DNA of 64,000 nucleotides from NCBI RefSeq assembly GCF_900119315.1, contig NZ_LT827010.1, forward strand, positions 7,186,001 to 7,250,000. Reading direction: 5' to 3'. The notes under the pieces are model-generated. The model was not told where the DNA came from. It saw only the letters and a program-made list of their open reading frames with translations, and did no database searches. Position 1 is the stretch's first letter; the number at the start of each line of letters is the position of its first letter. The position numbers were made by a program, and so were the translations under genes. Of this stretch, positions 26,109 through 35,085 are shown piece after piece. Source of the DNA: Actinoplanes sp. SE50/110 (GTDB lineage: Bacteria; Actinomycetota; Actinomycetes; Mycobacteriales; Micromonosporaceae).

Positions 26109-27278
26109 TCACCGCGCGGCCGGCGCCGGGTCGTTTTCCGCCGCTCCGAACGCCACACCCCGCGCCTCGCCGTCGTTGCCACCACTGAACACCCGGGCGT
26201 CCGGCGAGGCCTCCGCCGCCCTCCGAGACTGCCGTATCGGTGCCGCCCCGTCGTCCACCTCGTCGAGCTGGGTGCGCGTCCGCGGCAGCGCGCCGCGCTG
26301 GTGCTCCCACATCCAGCCGACCAGGCGCTCCCGCACCAGGCAGCGCAGATCCCACAGAGCGCCCGCGTCGGCCGCGCTGACGAGCGCGCGCAGCCGGATC
26401 GTACCGCCGGTCGCCTCGGTCACCTGCAACACGCAGACCCGCCGGTCCCACAGTTCGGTGCCCTCGCAGACCCGGCGCAACTCGGCCCGCAGCGGCTCGA
26501 CCGGCGTCGACCAGTCCACGTCGATCTCCGCGGTGCCGAGCACCGCGGAACTGCTGCGGGTCCAGTTCTGGAACGGCTTGGTGGTGAAGTACGAGGTGGG
26601 CAGGATCAGCCGCCGGTCGTCCCAGATCTGCACCGCGATGTAGGTCAGGGTGATCTCCTCGATCCGGCCCCACTCCGACTCGACGACGACCACGTCGTCG
26701 ACCCGGATCGCGTCGCTGAAGGCGAGCTGGATGCCGGCGAACACGTTGCCGAGCGTGCTCTGCGCGGCCAGCGCCGCGATCACGCTGACCAGCCCGGCCG
26801 AGGCGAGCACGCTGGCGCCCAGCGCCCGGATCCCGGGGAAGGTCATCAGCATCACGCCGGCGGTGAGCACCACGATCGAGGCGACGGTCACCCGGCGCAG
26901 CATCACCACCTGGGTCTTGATCCGGCGTCGGCGCAGGTTGTCCGGGACGTCGGTGCGCCACCGGGCCAGCGTCATGTCCTCCAGCACCAGCAGCAGCGCG
27001 GCCACCAGCCAGGCGAACGCGGCGATACAGACGATGACGAGCGCGTGCACCACGGCGGCCCGGCCCGGGAAGTCGCCGCCGAACACCCGGACCGCCTGTT
27101 GCACCGCGATCAGGGTCAGCGTGGCCAGGAACGGCCGGTGCATGGTGCGGGCCAGGTCGGCGGCCAGGGGCGAACGGCGACCGATGCGCAGCATCACCCG
27201 GTGGGACGCTTCGACGATCACGATGGCCGCGACGGCGGCCCCGGTGATGCCGAGCACGGCAGTCAGAACGCTGGACAC
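26109..27278 (-). CDS. MscS-type mechanosensitive ion channel
   Basis: 389 aa starting at GTG 27278 (GGAGAGGA upstream); a longer frame to 27347 lacks a site. Four or five hydrophobic helices come first. The pore-lining region and beta domain follow: ALAAQSTLGNVFAGIQLAFS, then DDVVVVESEWGRIEEITL, and the C-terminal alpha/beta domain with DWSTPVEPL. It releases solutes on hypo-osmotic shock. The family is broad, and cation or anion preference cannot be told. Confidence 0.88.
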   Translation of the reverse strand: MSSVLTAVLGITGAAVAAIVIVEASHRVMLRIGRRSPLAADLARTMHRPFLATLTLIAVQQAVRVFGGDFPGRAAVVHALVIVCIAAFAWLVAALLLVLEDMTLARWRTDVPDNLRRRRIKTQVVMLRRVTVASIVVLTAGVMLMTFPGIRALGASVLASAGLVSVIAALAAQSTLGNVFAGIQLAFSDAIRVDDVVVVESEWGRIEEITLTYIAVQIWDDRRLILPTSYFTTKPFQNWTRSSSAVLGTAEIDVDWSTPVEPLRAELRRVCEGTELWDRRVCVLQVTEATGGTIRLRALVSAADAGALWDLRCLVRERLVGWMWEHQRGALPRTRTQLDEVDDGAAPIRQSRRAAEASPDARVFSGGNDGEARGVAFGAAENDPAPAAR

Positions 27279-27379
27279 GAACAGTCCTCTCCATGGTCGA
27301 GTGCTGTGCCAGCGCCCCAACTTGCCCGGTCCCGGGCGGCCGGACACCCGCTATGACGGATGTCGGATCCAGCTCACAG

Positions 27380-28204
27380 TCAGATTTTGCGGTATTTGGC
27401 CTGAGCGAAGCAGAACACCCCGAAGGCCGCGATGCCGAGCGCGATCAGTGCCAGCAGCCAGACCCCCCACGGGTGCCCGGCCAGCGTCTTGAGCGCGGCG
27501 TCCAGGCCACGGGCCTTGTCCGGGTCGTAGGTGACGGCGGCGGTGAGGAACAGGACGCCGGCGATCGCGTACGCCAGCCCCTTGGCGCTGTAACCGGCCA
27601 TCCCGAGCCGGATGACGGTCTGCCGGGCCGAAGCTGGCATCTTCGCCGTGTCGAGCCGCTTGGTGAACTTCTTCCGCAGGCCGTACACGAAGATCCCGAT
27701 CCCGACGCCGAGCACCACCAGACCGGCCAGCCCGACCAGCCAGCGGCCGCCGGAGTGCTGCATCAGCCCGGCCGACCGGCTCTCCGAATTGTCGCCCATC
27801 GAGGCGTTCGCGCCCCGGACCACCTTGATCGCCACCCAGCCGAGGTAGACGTAGAGGACCGCCCGGATGCCGGACGTCACCCGTTCGGCGACCGCACTCC
27901 GGTTCTGCTCGCCGCTCTGCCCGTCGATCGCGGCGAACAGCTGCCAGAGCGCCATCGCGAACAACCCGATCGCGATGATCACCAGCAGGGCCTTGCCGAA
28001 CGGCTTGGCGGCGAGCTCGGACAGCGCGCCGGACTGGTCGCTCTCCTTGCCCGAACCGTCGAACGCGACCTGCAGCGCGATCCAGGCGAAGAGCAGGTGG
28101 ATGATGCCGTAACCGACGAAGCCGCCCCGGGCCAGATACTCCAGAGGCTTGCTGTTCGCCGCGCGGGACGCGTGGTATTTGACGTTCGAGGTGGCGGAGG
28201 ACAT
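27380..28204 (-). CDS. DUF1206 membrane protein
   Basis: About 274 aa with six hydrophobic helices arranged as three repeats of a two-helix unit. Each unit begins with a G-Y/L-x-A-x-G-like pattern (ARGGFVGYGIIHLLFA; GIRAVLYVYLGWVAIKV; GMAGYSAKGLAYAIAG). This internal triplication is the hallmark of DUF1206. ATG 28204 is preferred. Function unknown; no adjacent partner gene is evident. Confidence 0.85.
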   Translation of the reverse strand: MSSATSNVKYHASRAANSKPLEYLARGGFVGYGIIHLLFAWIALQVAFDGSGKESDQSGALSELAAKPFGKALLVIIAIGLFAMALWQLFAAIDGQSGEQNRSAVAERVTSGIRAVLYVYLGWVAIKVVRGANASMGDNSESRSAGLMQHSGGRWLVGLAGLVVLGVGIGIFVYGLRKKFTKRLDTAKMPASARQTVIRLGMAGYSAKGLAYAIAGVLFLTAAVTYDPDKARGLDAALKTLAGHPWGVWLLALIALGIAAFGVFCFAQAKYRKI

Positions 28205-28285
28205 GTCCCTCAATGTGACCGAACGCGCTCCCCGTCAAACTCCACGCGCTATCCTGCCCACCCCGATCTCCTGAGGAGGCCCTCC

Positions 28286-28573
28286 ATGAGCGACCACCCG
28301 TTCCGGGACAACACCGTGGCGCACCGGTTCGAGCTGGCGGTCGACGGCGCGGTGGGCGCGCTGGCGAGCTACCGGATGCGCGGCGAGGACGTGGTGGTGG
28401 TGCTGCACACCGAGACGCATCCGGACATGCGGGGGCGCGGGCTGGCGGGCGAGCTGGCCCGCCGGACGCTCGCCGAGATCCGCGAGCGGGGCTGGCGGAT
28501 CGTGCCGGCCTGCCCGTTCTTCGCCCACTACCTCAGTGGGCACCCGGAGGACGCGGAGCTGGTCGCCCACTGA
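28286..28573 (+). CDS. GNAT-like N-acetyltransferase (YjdJ type)
   Basis: 95 aa short GNAT fold lacking the N-terminal part of full enzymes. The acetyl-CoA segment is HPDMRGRGLAGELARRTL, followed by GWRIVPACPFFAHYLSGHPE, both typical of the YjdJ family. Start ATG 28286 after GAGGAGG. Substrate unknown. Confidence 0.85.
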   Translation: MSDHPFRDNTVAHRFELAVDGAVGALASYRMRGEDVVVVLHTETHPDMRGRGLAGELARRTLAEIRERGWRIVPACPFFAHYLSGHPEDAELVAH

Positions 28574-28582
28574 CCCGCACGG

Positions 28583-30112
28583 TCAGGCCGCGATCGGCTC
28601 CGGCACCACCGCGCCGGCGATCAGCTCGGCCGCGGCCAGCCCACAGGCCCGGGTCGCCCCGAAGGTCGCGACGTGCACCCCGCCGACCACGGTCACCGGG
28701 ATGCCCATCTCCACCACGATCGCGTCCGGCCGCACGGCCAGCACCCCGGCCAGCGTGTCCTCGATCCACCGGTGCCGGTGCACGTCCCGGACGACCAGCA
28801 CCAGCGGCCGGCCGGCCGCGCCGTCCAGCACCCGGCTCGCCGGATCGCAGAGGCCGTTCAGGTCCTCGGCGCCGAGCCGGATCGAGGTGGTGCCGGGCAG
28901 CAGGTCGGTCAGCGGCGCCCCGATCCCCCACGGCGTCTCCTCGCCGATGGCGATGTTGCGCGGCGGCGCGAACTCGACCACGTGCGGCACGCCGATCACC
29001 GGGAGCTCCGGCGCGTGCGCGGTGCGGGTGACCCGGACCGCCCGCCGGGCGGCGGTGTAGCCGATCTCCGACTCCGGTTGGGGTCCGCGGACCACGCCGG
29101 CTTCCTGCTGCGTACGCGTCGTCCACGCGCCGAGCGCCCGGACCCGGGCCACCGCGTCCCGCAGGCGCTCCTCGGGCAGCTCACCCGAGCGCACCGCGGC
29201 GACGATCGCGTCCCGCAGCAGGATCGCGGTCTGCTCGTCGGCGTGGTCGCCGCCCACGCAGATCGCGTCGACGCCGGCGGCCAGGGCGCGGACCGTGGCA
29301 CCCGCCAGCCCGAAGCGCCGGCGCACACCCTGCATCTCGATGCCGTCGGTCACGATCAGCCCGTCGAAGCCGAGCTCCTCGCGCAGCAGACCGGTCAGGA
29401 TCCGCGGGCTCAGGGTGGCCGGCAGGTCGGTGTCGTAGGCCGGGACGAGCAGGTGCCCGGTCATCACGACCCGGGCGCCGGCCGCGATCGCCGCGCGGAA
29501 CGGGACGAGCTCGCAGGCTTCGAGCTGCTCGGCGGTCCGCTCGATGAGCGGCACGTCGTGGTGCGAGTCGACGCTGGTGTCACCGTGGCCGGGGAAGTGC
29601 TTGGCGCAGGCGGCGACGCCGTACGTCTGCAGTCCCCGGACGAAAGCGGCCGTGTGCCGCGCCACCAGCAGTGGTTCGGCGCCGAACGCGCGGACGCCGA
29701 TGACCGGGTTGCCGGGGTTGCTGTTGACGTCGGCGTCCGGGGCGTAGTCGAGGGTGATCCCGGCGGCGGCCAGGTGGCAGCTGAGATCGCGGGCGACCGC
29801 CTCGGTGAGCCGCGGGTCGTCGATCGCGCCGAGCGCCAGGTTGCCGGGCCGGGAGCTGCCGAGCCGGGACTCGAAGCGGGTGACGTCGCCGGCCTCCTCG
29901 TCGATGGCCACGATCACGTCGGGGTTCTCGGCGCGCAGTTGCGCGGTGAGCGCGGCGATCTGGGCCGGTGACTCGACGTTGCGGGCGAAGAGGGCGACGC
30001 CGCCGAGGCCGCCGGCGAGCCATCGGCGGACCCAGTCCGGGGCGGAGGTGCCGACGAATCCCGGCTGAAGGACCGCAGCGGCAAGTTCGGGCAGATCGCC
30101 GTGCTTCGACAT
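28583..30112 (-). CDS. Glycoside hydrolase family 3, beta-N-acetylhexosaminidase (NagZ-like)
   Basis: 509 aa. The N-terminal barrel carries the NagZ signature KHFPGHGDTSVDSHHDVP, whose Asp-His dyad acts in catalysis, and TDGIEMQGVRRRFG, where the Asp is the likely nucleophile. A second domain of about 170 residues follows, as in two-domain GH3 enzymes. There is no signal peptide, so it probably acts in the cytoplasm on imported GlcNAc-containing fragments (chitin or peptidoglycan recycling). An inverted repeat sits just before its ribosome site (30129-30156). Confidence 0.88.
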   Translation of the reverse strand: MSKHGDLPELAAAVLQPGFVGTSAPDWVRRWLAGGLGGVALFARNVESPAQIAALTAQLRAENPDVIVAIDEEAGDVTRFESRLGSSRPGNLALGAIDDPRLTEAVARDLSCHLAAAGITLDYAPDADVNSNPGNPVIGVRAFGAEPLLVARHTAAFVRGLQTYGVAACAKHFPGHGDTSVDSHHDVPLIERTAEQLEACELVPFRAAIAAGARVVMTGHLLVPAYDTDLPATLSPRILTGLLREELGFDGLIVTDGIEMQGVRRRFGLAGATVRALAAGVDAICVGGDHADEQTAILLRDAIVAAVRSGELPEERLRDAVARVRALGAWTTRTQQEAGVVRGPQPESEIGYTAARRAVRVTRTAHAPELPVIGVPHVVEFAPPRNIAIGEETPWGIGAPLTDLLPGTTSIRLGAEDLNGLCDPASRVLDGAAGRPLVLVVRDVHRHRWIEDTLAGVLAVRPDAIVVEMGIPVTVVGGVHVATFGATRACGLAAAELIAGAVVPEPIAA

Positions 30113-30128
30113 GAGCCCCCGTACCTCC

Positions 30129-30156
30129 GTTTACATGCATCAACGTGTATGTGAAC
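30129..30156. promoter_or_regulatory. Inverted repeat upstream of the GH3 gene
   Basis: GTTTACAT and ATGTGAAC (7 of 8 positions complementary) flank a 12-nt spacer, 17 bp before the GH3 start codon. It does not match the DasR consensus. Position suggests an operator for a sugar-responsive repressor; the factor is unknown. Confidence 0.45.
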
Positions 30157-30256
30157 GTTCTCGCGCCCGTTCGGGGACCAATGGTCACACCACGCGCGGC
30201 GTTTAGTCAACAAACCTTTCTATTACTGTCGCCGGATCCTCGGTAGAGTGACGGTC

Positions 30257-30385
30257 GTGCCGCTCACCCCCCTCGCGGAAGCCACCGTCGATTGGTCCCA
30301 GGTGCACGCCGTCCGGCTGCTCGGCGTCGCGCTCGCCCTGCTGTTCCTGCTGTGGGCGATCCGGCGCATGTTCGGCGGCAAGTAG
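30257..30385 (+). CDS. Small single-span membrane protein (42 aa)
   Basis: GTG 30257 opens VPLTPLAEATVDWSQVHA followed by one helix (LLGVALALLFLLWAI) and RRMFGGK. The composition is clearly protein-like and the positive tail gives C-in topology. It ends 18 bp before the RecQ-like helicase start, so may be its leader gene. Function unknown. Confidence 0.5.
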   Translation: MPLTPLAEATVDWSQVHAVRLLGVALALLFLLWAIRRMFGGK

Positions 30386-30403
30386 GGGTACACAGGGCGC
30401 CCG

Positions 30404-32068
30404 ATGAAACTCCCCATTTACGGCCCCCGCCTGCGGAAGGTGGCTCGCACCCACTTCGGGTGGCCGTCGCTGCGCCCCGGACAGTTCAAGCCGATGCGCG
30501 CCGTGCTGCGCCGCCGCGACGCCCTGGTGGTGCTGCCCACCGGCGCCGGCAAGTCGGCGATCTACCAGATCCCGGCCGTGCTGCTGCCCGGGCCGACCGT
30601 GGTGATCTCCCCGCTGCTCGCCCTGCAACAGGACCAGATCGCGGCGCTCAACGAGCGCGCCGACGCGAAGGTCCGCGCCGTGCGGGTCAGTTCCGCCGAG
30701 ACACCGCGCGAGCAGCAGGAGGCGATCGAGGAGCTCCGCGCCGGCCGCGCCGAGTTCCTCTTCATCACCCCCGAGCAACTGGCCAACCCGGAACGCCTGG
30801 CCGAGGTGAAATCGCTGAAACCGGGCCTGGTCGCGATCGACGAGGCGCACTGCATCTCGGCCTGGGGCCCGGACTTCCGGCCCGACTTCCTGGCCCTCGG
30901 CGACATGATCGAGCAGCTCGGCCGGCCGCCGGTGCTGGCGCTGACCGCCACCGCCTCCCCGCCGGTCCGCGAGGACATCATCGCCCGGCTGCGACTGCGC
31001 GACCCGGAGATCCACGTCTCCGGGCTGGACCGGCCCAACCTGTTCCTCGAGGTCACCCACTGCCCCGACGAGGCGTACCGGTGGCGGCGGCTGACCGCGC
31101 TGCTCGACGAGGGGCAGCGGCCGGGCATCATCTACGTCCCCACCCGGCGCGCCGCCGAGGAACTCGCCGAGAAACTCACCGGCGCCGGCTACCCCGCCGA
31201 GTTCTACCACGGCGGGATGGCCGCCGGCCTGCGCCAGCAGCGCCACGAGGACTTCATCGACGACAAGGTCGACATCATGGTGGCCACCTCGGCGTTCGGC
31301 ATGGGCATCGACAAGCCGAACATCCGCTGGGTGGCGCACACCGCCCTGCCCGATTCACCGGACAGCTACTTCCAGGAGATCGGCCGCGCCGGCCGCGACG
31401 GCGAACCCGGCCGCGTCCTGCTCCTCTGGCGCGCCGAGGACGAGGCCATCCAGCGGTTCTTCAACGGCGGCGGCCCCGACCCCGACGAGCTCCGCGAGCT
31501 GGCCGGCGTGCTGCACAAGGGACCGATCACCAAGACCGCGCTGCAGAAGGAGACCGGGCTCGGCCCGCGCCGCCTCGGGCAGTACCTCGCCCTGCTGGAA
31601 CAGGCCGGCGCCGTCCGCACCGGTAAGAACAGCAAGCTGCGGGTGCCGGCCGGCGCCCCGCTCCCGGCGAAGGCGGCCGAGGCCGCCGTCGCCGAGTTCG
31701 AGCGGCAGCAGGCGGTGATCAAGTCGCGGACCGACATGATGCGCGCCTTCGCCGAGAGCCGGCAGTGCCGCACCGAGACCCTGCTCGCCTACTTCGGCGA
31801 GGAGATCCGGCGCACCTGCAACCACTGCGACAACTGCGCCGACGGCAGCGCCGAGGCGGTCAACGCCGCCGAGGAGGAGGGCCCGTTCCCGATCCACAGC
31901 CAGGTCCGCCACGGCGAATGGGGCACCGGCATGGTGATGGGCTACGAGGAGGAGAAGATGACCGTCCTGTTCGACACCGTCGGTTACAAGACTCTCTCCG
32001 TCCCCGTCGTCGTCCAGCAACAGCTGCTGACCGGCGAGGCGTCGGCCGCGGAGAAACGGATGAAGTGA
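30404..32068 (+). CDS. RecQ-family ATP-dependent DNA helicase
   Basis: 554 aa 3'-5' SF2 helicase. Motif I LPTGAGKS, motif II DEAHCISAWG, motif III ALTATAS, motif VI QEIGRAGRDG. The RecQ zinc-binding region is CRTETLLAYFGEEIRRTCN-H-CDNC, with four cysteines. No HRDC domain is seen; instead a C-terminal part (RHGEWGTGMVMGYEEEKMTV) resembles the short C-terminal domains of some actinobacterial RecQ-like proteins. Likely acts in recombinational repair or replication restart. Confidence 0.93.
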   Translation: MKLPIYGPRLRKVARTHFGWPSLRPGQFKPMRAVLRRRDALVVLPTGAGKSAIYQIPAVLLPGPTVVISPLLALQQDQIAALNERADAKVRAVRVSSAETPREQQEAIEELRAGRAEFLFITPEQLANPERLAEVKSLKPGLVAIDEAHCISAWGPDFRPDFLALGDMIEQLGRPPVLALTATASPPVREDIIARLRLRDPEIHVSGLDRPNLFLEVTHCPDEAYRWRRLTALLDEGQRPGIIYVPTRRAAEELAEKLTGAGYPAEFYHGGMAAGLRQQRHEDFIDDKVDIMVATSAFGMGIDKPNIRWVAHTALPDSPDSYFQEIGRAGRDGEPGRVLLLWRAEDEAIQRFFNGGGPDPDELRELAGVLHKGPITKTALQKETGLGPRRLGQYLALLEQAGAVRTGKNSKLRVPAGAPLPAKAAEAAVAEFERQQAVIKSRTDMMRAFAESRQCRTETLLAYFGEEIRRTCNHCDNCADGSAEAVNAAEEEGPFPIHSQVRHGEWGTGMVMGYEEEKMTVLFDTVGYKTLSVPVVVQQQLLTGEASAAEKRMK

Positions 32069-32210
32069 GATCCCGGGAGCACCGGTTCCGGAAGACCCCT
32101 TTGCCGTACGCGCCTTGCCCGATGTCACGTCCGGGGCAGGTCATCGGCGGCTCGTTCAGCCGGACGGGATTCCCCGCGGTGGTCGTTGCCGGCCTCAGCC
32201 GCATGATCCG

Positions 32211-32456
32211 TCAGCTCCGGTCCCGCCGGCGCAGGAGGCGGCCGACCAGGTAGAGGACCGCGGCGACGGCGAGCAGCCGGCCGAAGGTGATGAAGGCGTC
32301 GGCTGCCGGGCGGGTGAACCGGTCCGCCGCCGTCAGGGCGATCAGCAGGACCACGGCGGACACCACCGAGCCGGCCACGCCGACCGCGAACAGGATGGTG
32401 GCCAGGGTGCGCACCAGCCGGGCGGCGGAGCGCCGCAGGATGCGCCCATCGATCAT
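32211..32456 (-). CDS. Small two-span membrane protein (81 aa)
   Basis: MIDGRILRRSAARLVRTLAT leads into two hydrophobic helices (ILFAVGVAGSVVSAVVLLIA and FITFGRLLAVAAVLYLVG) and a basic tail LLRRRDRS. It follows the MBL-fold gene on the same strand after 16 bp. Function unknown. Confidence 0.6.
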   Translation of the reverse strand: MIDGRILRRSAARLVRTLATILFAVGVAGSVVSAVVLLIALTAADRFTRPAADAFITFGRLLAVAAVLYLVGRLLRRRDRS

Positions 32457-32472
32457 GACGCATGAGGGTAGG

Positions 32473-33186
32473 TCAGGCGACCGCTTCGCGGAAGCGGGCG
32501 GCGGCGCCGCCGACGATCGGGCGGCCGTGGCCGAAGACGGCGTGCTCGAAGTCGCGTTCGGCGAGGCGGGCCAGGCTCTCGCCGGCCCGCGGCGGCTCGG
32601 CGGTGAACATCACGTTCGGGCCGGTGACCCGGCCGCGGCGGCTGGCCGCGGCGTCGCCGGCGAACAGCACGCCGCCGGCCCGGTCGAGCAGGAACGACAG
32701 GTGACCACGGGCGTGCCCCGGGGTGTGCAGGACGGTGAAACCGGGGACCGGCTCGGCACCGTCGCCGGCCAGCTGGTCGACCTTGGTGCTGGGGACCGGG
32801 GCGAGCGGGCGGGCCAGCAGCCGGGCCAGGCGGCGGGCCGGCAGCTCGGGGCGGAGCGCGCCGTTGATCAGCGGGGCCTCGCCGGCGTGCGCGACCAGCC
32901 GGGCACCGGTGCGCTGACGCAGGTCGGCGGCGCCGCCGGCGTGGTCGGCGTGGTGGTGGGTGAGCAGGATCGCCCGAACCTCGGTGAGCGGACGGCCGAG
33001 CTTGCGCAGCGCCCGCTCGATCACCGCGGTCTGCCCGGCCCAGCCGGTGTCGACCAGGATCACGCCGTCGTCGGTGACCACCAGATGGACGTTGACGCCC
33101 GCGTATCGGATCTCGAAGATTCCGTCGACCACTTCCCGCACCCAGGGATTGTCGCAGCACCCGGTGGACGGGGTGAAGAAGGTCAT
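32473..33186 (-). CDS. Metallo-beta-lactamase-fold hydrolase
   Basis: 237 aa. The metal site HHHADHAGG is intact, with GVILVDTGW before it, VLHTPGHARGHLSFL carrying the next His, and LFAGDAA carrying the bridging Asp. Members hydrolyse thioesters, lactones or phosphodiesters. The early Cys-Cys (STGCCDNPWV) is notable but unexplained. Substrate unknown. Confidence 0.88.
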   Translation of the reverse strand: MTFFTPSTGCCDNPWVREVVDGIFEIRYAGVNVHLVVTDDGVILVDTGWAGQTAVIERALRKLGRPLTEVRAILLTHHHADHAGGAADLRQRTGARLVAHAGEAPLINGALRPELPARRLARLLARPLAPVPSTKVDQLAGDGAEPVPGFTVLHTPGHARGHLSFLLDRAGGVLFAGDAAASRRGRVTGPNVMFTAEPPRAGESLARLAERDFEHAVFGHGRPIVGGAAARFREAVA

Positions 33187-33293
33187 GATCGGGTAGAGGG
33201 TGTGTGGAGCGACGGCGGACCGGCGGTGCGCAAGAATGCCCCTGTCAGCGCCGACGACACGCGAGCCGCCGACGAACGCGAAAGGATTCCTGA

Positions 33294-33797
33294 GTGACGG
33301 ACGAACCGCTCTACGCCAAGCTGGGCTTCACCGACGCCGAGTGGGGGCTGCTGGTCGGCCTCCCGCATGCGGTGCTCACCGCGGCGAGCGCCGCCACCCC
33401 TGACAGTGCCCGCAAGACCCGGGCCGAGAGCGCGGCCGGTCTGGGCCGGATCTCGGATGCCCGGGCCTCGGCCAGCACCCTGGTCACCGCGGTGGCCAGC
33501 GCCGCGGTCGCCGAGGCCGGCGACCCGGAGCTGGGCGAGGAGCCGCCGGTGATCGAGCCGGCCGACCCGGCCGGCTATGCCGAGGACGTGCTGGACCGGG
33601 CGTCCGAGGCGGCCAGCCTGCTCGCGGCGAAGGCCTCGGTGGCCGACGCCGAAACGTACCGCCACTGGCTGCTGGAGATCACCGACGCGGTGGTCGGCGC
33701 GGCCACCACCGGTGGTCTGCTCGGCATCGGTGGCGAAACGGTCACCGAGGACGAGCGCAGCTTCCGCGACCACCTGGCCAGCGCGCTGGCCGCCTGA
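33294..33797 (+). CDS. Conserved hypothetical protein (167 aa)
   Basis: Starts GTG 33294 as VTDEPLYAKLGFTDAEWGLL and continues with alanine-rich helices (PHAVLTAASAATPDSARKTR, then ASAAVAEAGDPELGEE) and a short Gly-rich segment (TTGGLLGIGGETV). No membrane segment or catalytic motif is visible. Likely an all-helical cytosolic protein. It converges on the VOC gene across the hairpin at 33815. I do not recognise the family. Confidence 0.7.
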   Translation: MTDEPLYAKLGFTDAEWGLLVGLPHAVLTAASAATPDSARKTRAESAAGLGRISDARASASTLVTAVASAAVAEAGDPELGEEPPVIEPADPAGYAEDVLDRASEAASLLAAKASVADAETYRHWLLEITDAVVGAATTGGLLGIGGETVTEDERSFRDHLASALAA

Positions 33798-33814
33798 ACG
33801 ACGACGCCGTGAGC

Positions 33815-33846
33815 GGTACCTACCGCGGCTCGCCGCGGTAGGTACC
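33815..33846. terminator. Bidirectional hairpin between convergent genes
   Basis: 14-bp perfect stem GGTACCTACCGCGG with a CTCG loop. It begins 18 bp after the plus-strand gene stop and overlaps the last nine codons and stop of the minus-strand VOC gene, so codons of that gene form one arm. Confidence 0.7.
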
Positions 33847-34221
33847 GAAGAACCACATGTTGCCCTCCGGGTCCCGCACGGCGAAGTCCCGCGACCCGTA
33901 ATCGGTATCGAACGGCTCCCGCACCACCTGCGCCCCGGCGGCACGGGCCTGCTTGAACAGCGCGTCCGGCTCGTCGGTCACCACGTACGCCCCGAAGGTG
34001 CCCGGCGGCAGCGACACCTCGTCGTCGCGGACCGAACCCAGCATGATCCCGCCGCCCGGCGGCCAGTCCAGCTGGGCGTGGTCGACCCGGTCGCCCTCGC
34101 CGTAGGTCACGTTCTCGACGAAGCCGAACGCGGTGACCAGGAACCGGATCAGCCCCCGACAGTCCTCGGCCCGCAGCGACGGCCACACCTGCGGCGCCGG
34201 AGCACTCCTGTGATCAGTCAT
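33820..34221 (-). CDS. VOC-superfamily (glyoxalase-like) protein
   Basis: 133 aa from ATG 34221 with two beta-alpha-beta-beta-beta units: LIRFLVTAFGFVENVTYGEG at the start, DALFKQARAAGAQVVREPF, and the C-terminal FAVRDPEGNMWFFGTY. This looks like the PhnB/glyoxalase-like small VOC group, binding a metal or antibiotic-type ligand. Its start overlaps the AraC gene stop by 8 bp, so the regulator and this protein are one operon. Confidence 0.82.
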   Translation of the reverse strand: MTDHRSAPAPQVWPSLRAEDCRGLIRFLVTAFGFVENVTYGEGDRVDHAQLDWPPGGGIMLGSVRDDEVSLPPGTFGAYVVTDEPDALFKQARAAGAQVVREPFDTDYGSRDFAVRDPEGNMWFFGTYRGEPR

Positions 34222-35059
34222 GGTCACCATCGTGGCCGTCGAGGGCCGCGACGGCTTGGACGAAACCGAACTCGTCGGCCAGCCATTGCGACGGCGCGCA
34301 CCCGGCGAACGCCTGGAATTCCCGGACCAGGTGCGACTGGTCCGCGTAGCCGTGCGCCGCGGCCAGCGCGGCCAGCCGCACCCCGGGCCGCAGCGCCCGC
34401 CGGGCCCGGTCGAACCGGACGATCCGGGCCGCTTCCTTGGGCCGGATGCCCAGCTCGGCCCGGAACCGGTTGGTCAGGTGCCGCCCGCTCCACCCGACCT
34501 GGCCGGCCAGATCGGCGATCGAGGTCGGCCCGCGGCGGATGGTGCTCCACGCGTACGCCATCGACGGATCGCCGGGAACGTGGTCCGCGAGACGAGAGAT
34601 CAACATCTGATCGAGGACCGCGAAGCGGGCCGGCCAATCCGGCGCCGCGCCGAGACGGTCCCGGGCCTCGGCGACGAACCGCGCCCCGAGCAGGTCCGCC
34701 GGATCGATGTCGAGGTGGGCGAGTGCGGCGGCGGGCAGGCCGAGCAGCGCCCGGCAGCCGAGCGGGTGCAGCGCCACCTGCACCCCGGACTGCCGCCCGT
34801 CGTGGGTGATCGACGCCGGCCGCAGGTGCAGCCCGCCGAGCAGCGCCGGATAGGCGCCGGGCGGCTGCCCGCGATCCGGATGCGAGGTGATCACGAGCGG
34901 CTCGTCGAGGGTGAGGATCAGCGTCAGATAGGGCGACGGGAGGCCCCGATGCCGGCCGGGCGGCACGCCGCGCTGCCGGTACCCGGTGTAGAAGGCGACG
35001 TGCGGTCGCAGCGGCGCCACCGGCCGGGCCTGCGCATACTCGTCGATCACAGAAACCAC
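34214..35059 (-). CDS. AraC-family transcriptional regulator
   Basis: About 281 aa. The N-terminal sensing part begins VIDEYAQARPVAPLRPHVAF, and the C-terminal double HTH has SIADLAGQVGWSGRHLTNRF, GIRPKEAARIVRFDRA and AHGYADQSHLVREFQAFAG. The GTGs at 35059 and 35050 are both possible starts. Similar regulators adjoin VOC-type genes widely; autoregulation and control of the downstream VOC gene are inferred. Confidence 0.87.
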   Translation of the reverse strand: MVSVIDEYAQARPVAPLRPHVAFYTGYRQRGVPPGRHRGLPSPYLTLILTLDEPLVITSHPDRGQPPGAYPALLGGLHLRPASITHDGRQSGVQVALHPLGCRALLGLPAAALAHLDIDPADLLGARFVAEARDRLGAAPDWPARFAVLDQMLISRLADHVPGDPSMAYAWSTIRRGPTSIADLAGQVGWSGRHLTNRFRAELGIRPKEAARIVRFDRARRALRPGVRLAALAAAHGYADQSHLVREFQAFAGCAPSQWLADEFGFVQAVAALDGHDGDHD

Positions 35060-35085
35060 AGTAGAGGCGTGGCACGATCGGGGAC

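Noticed and set aside
30129-30156. DasR (GlcNAc regulator) site
   Set aside because: Does not match the ACTGGTCTAGACCA-type consensus.
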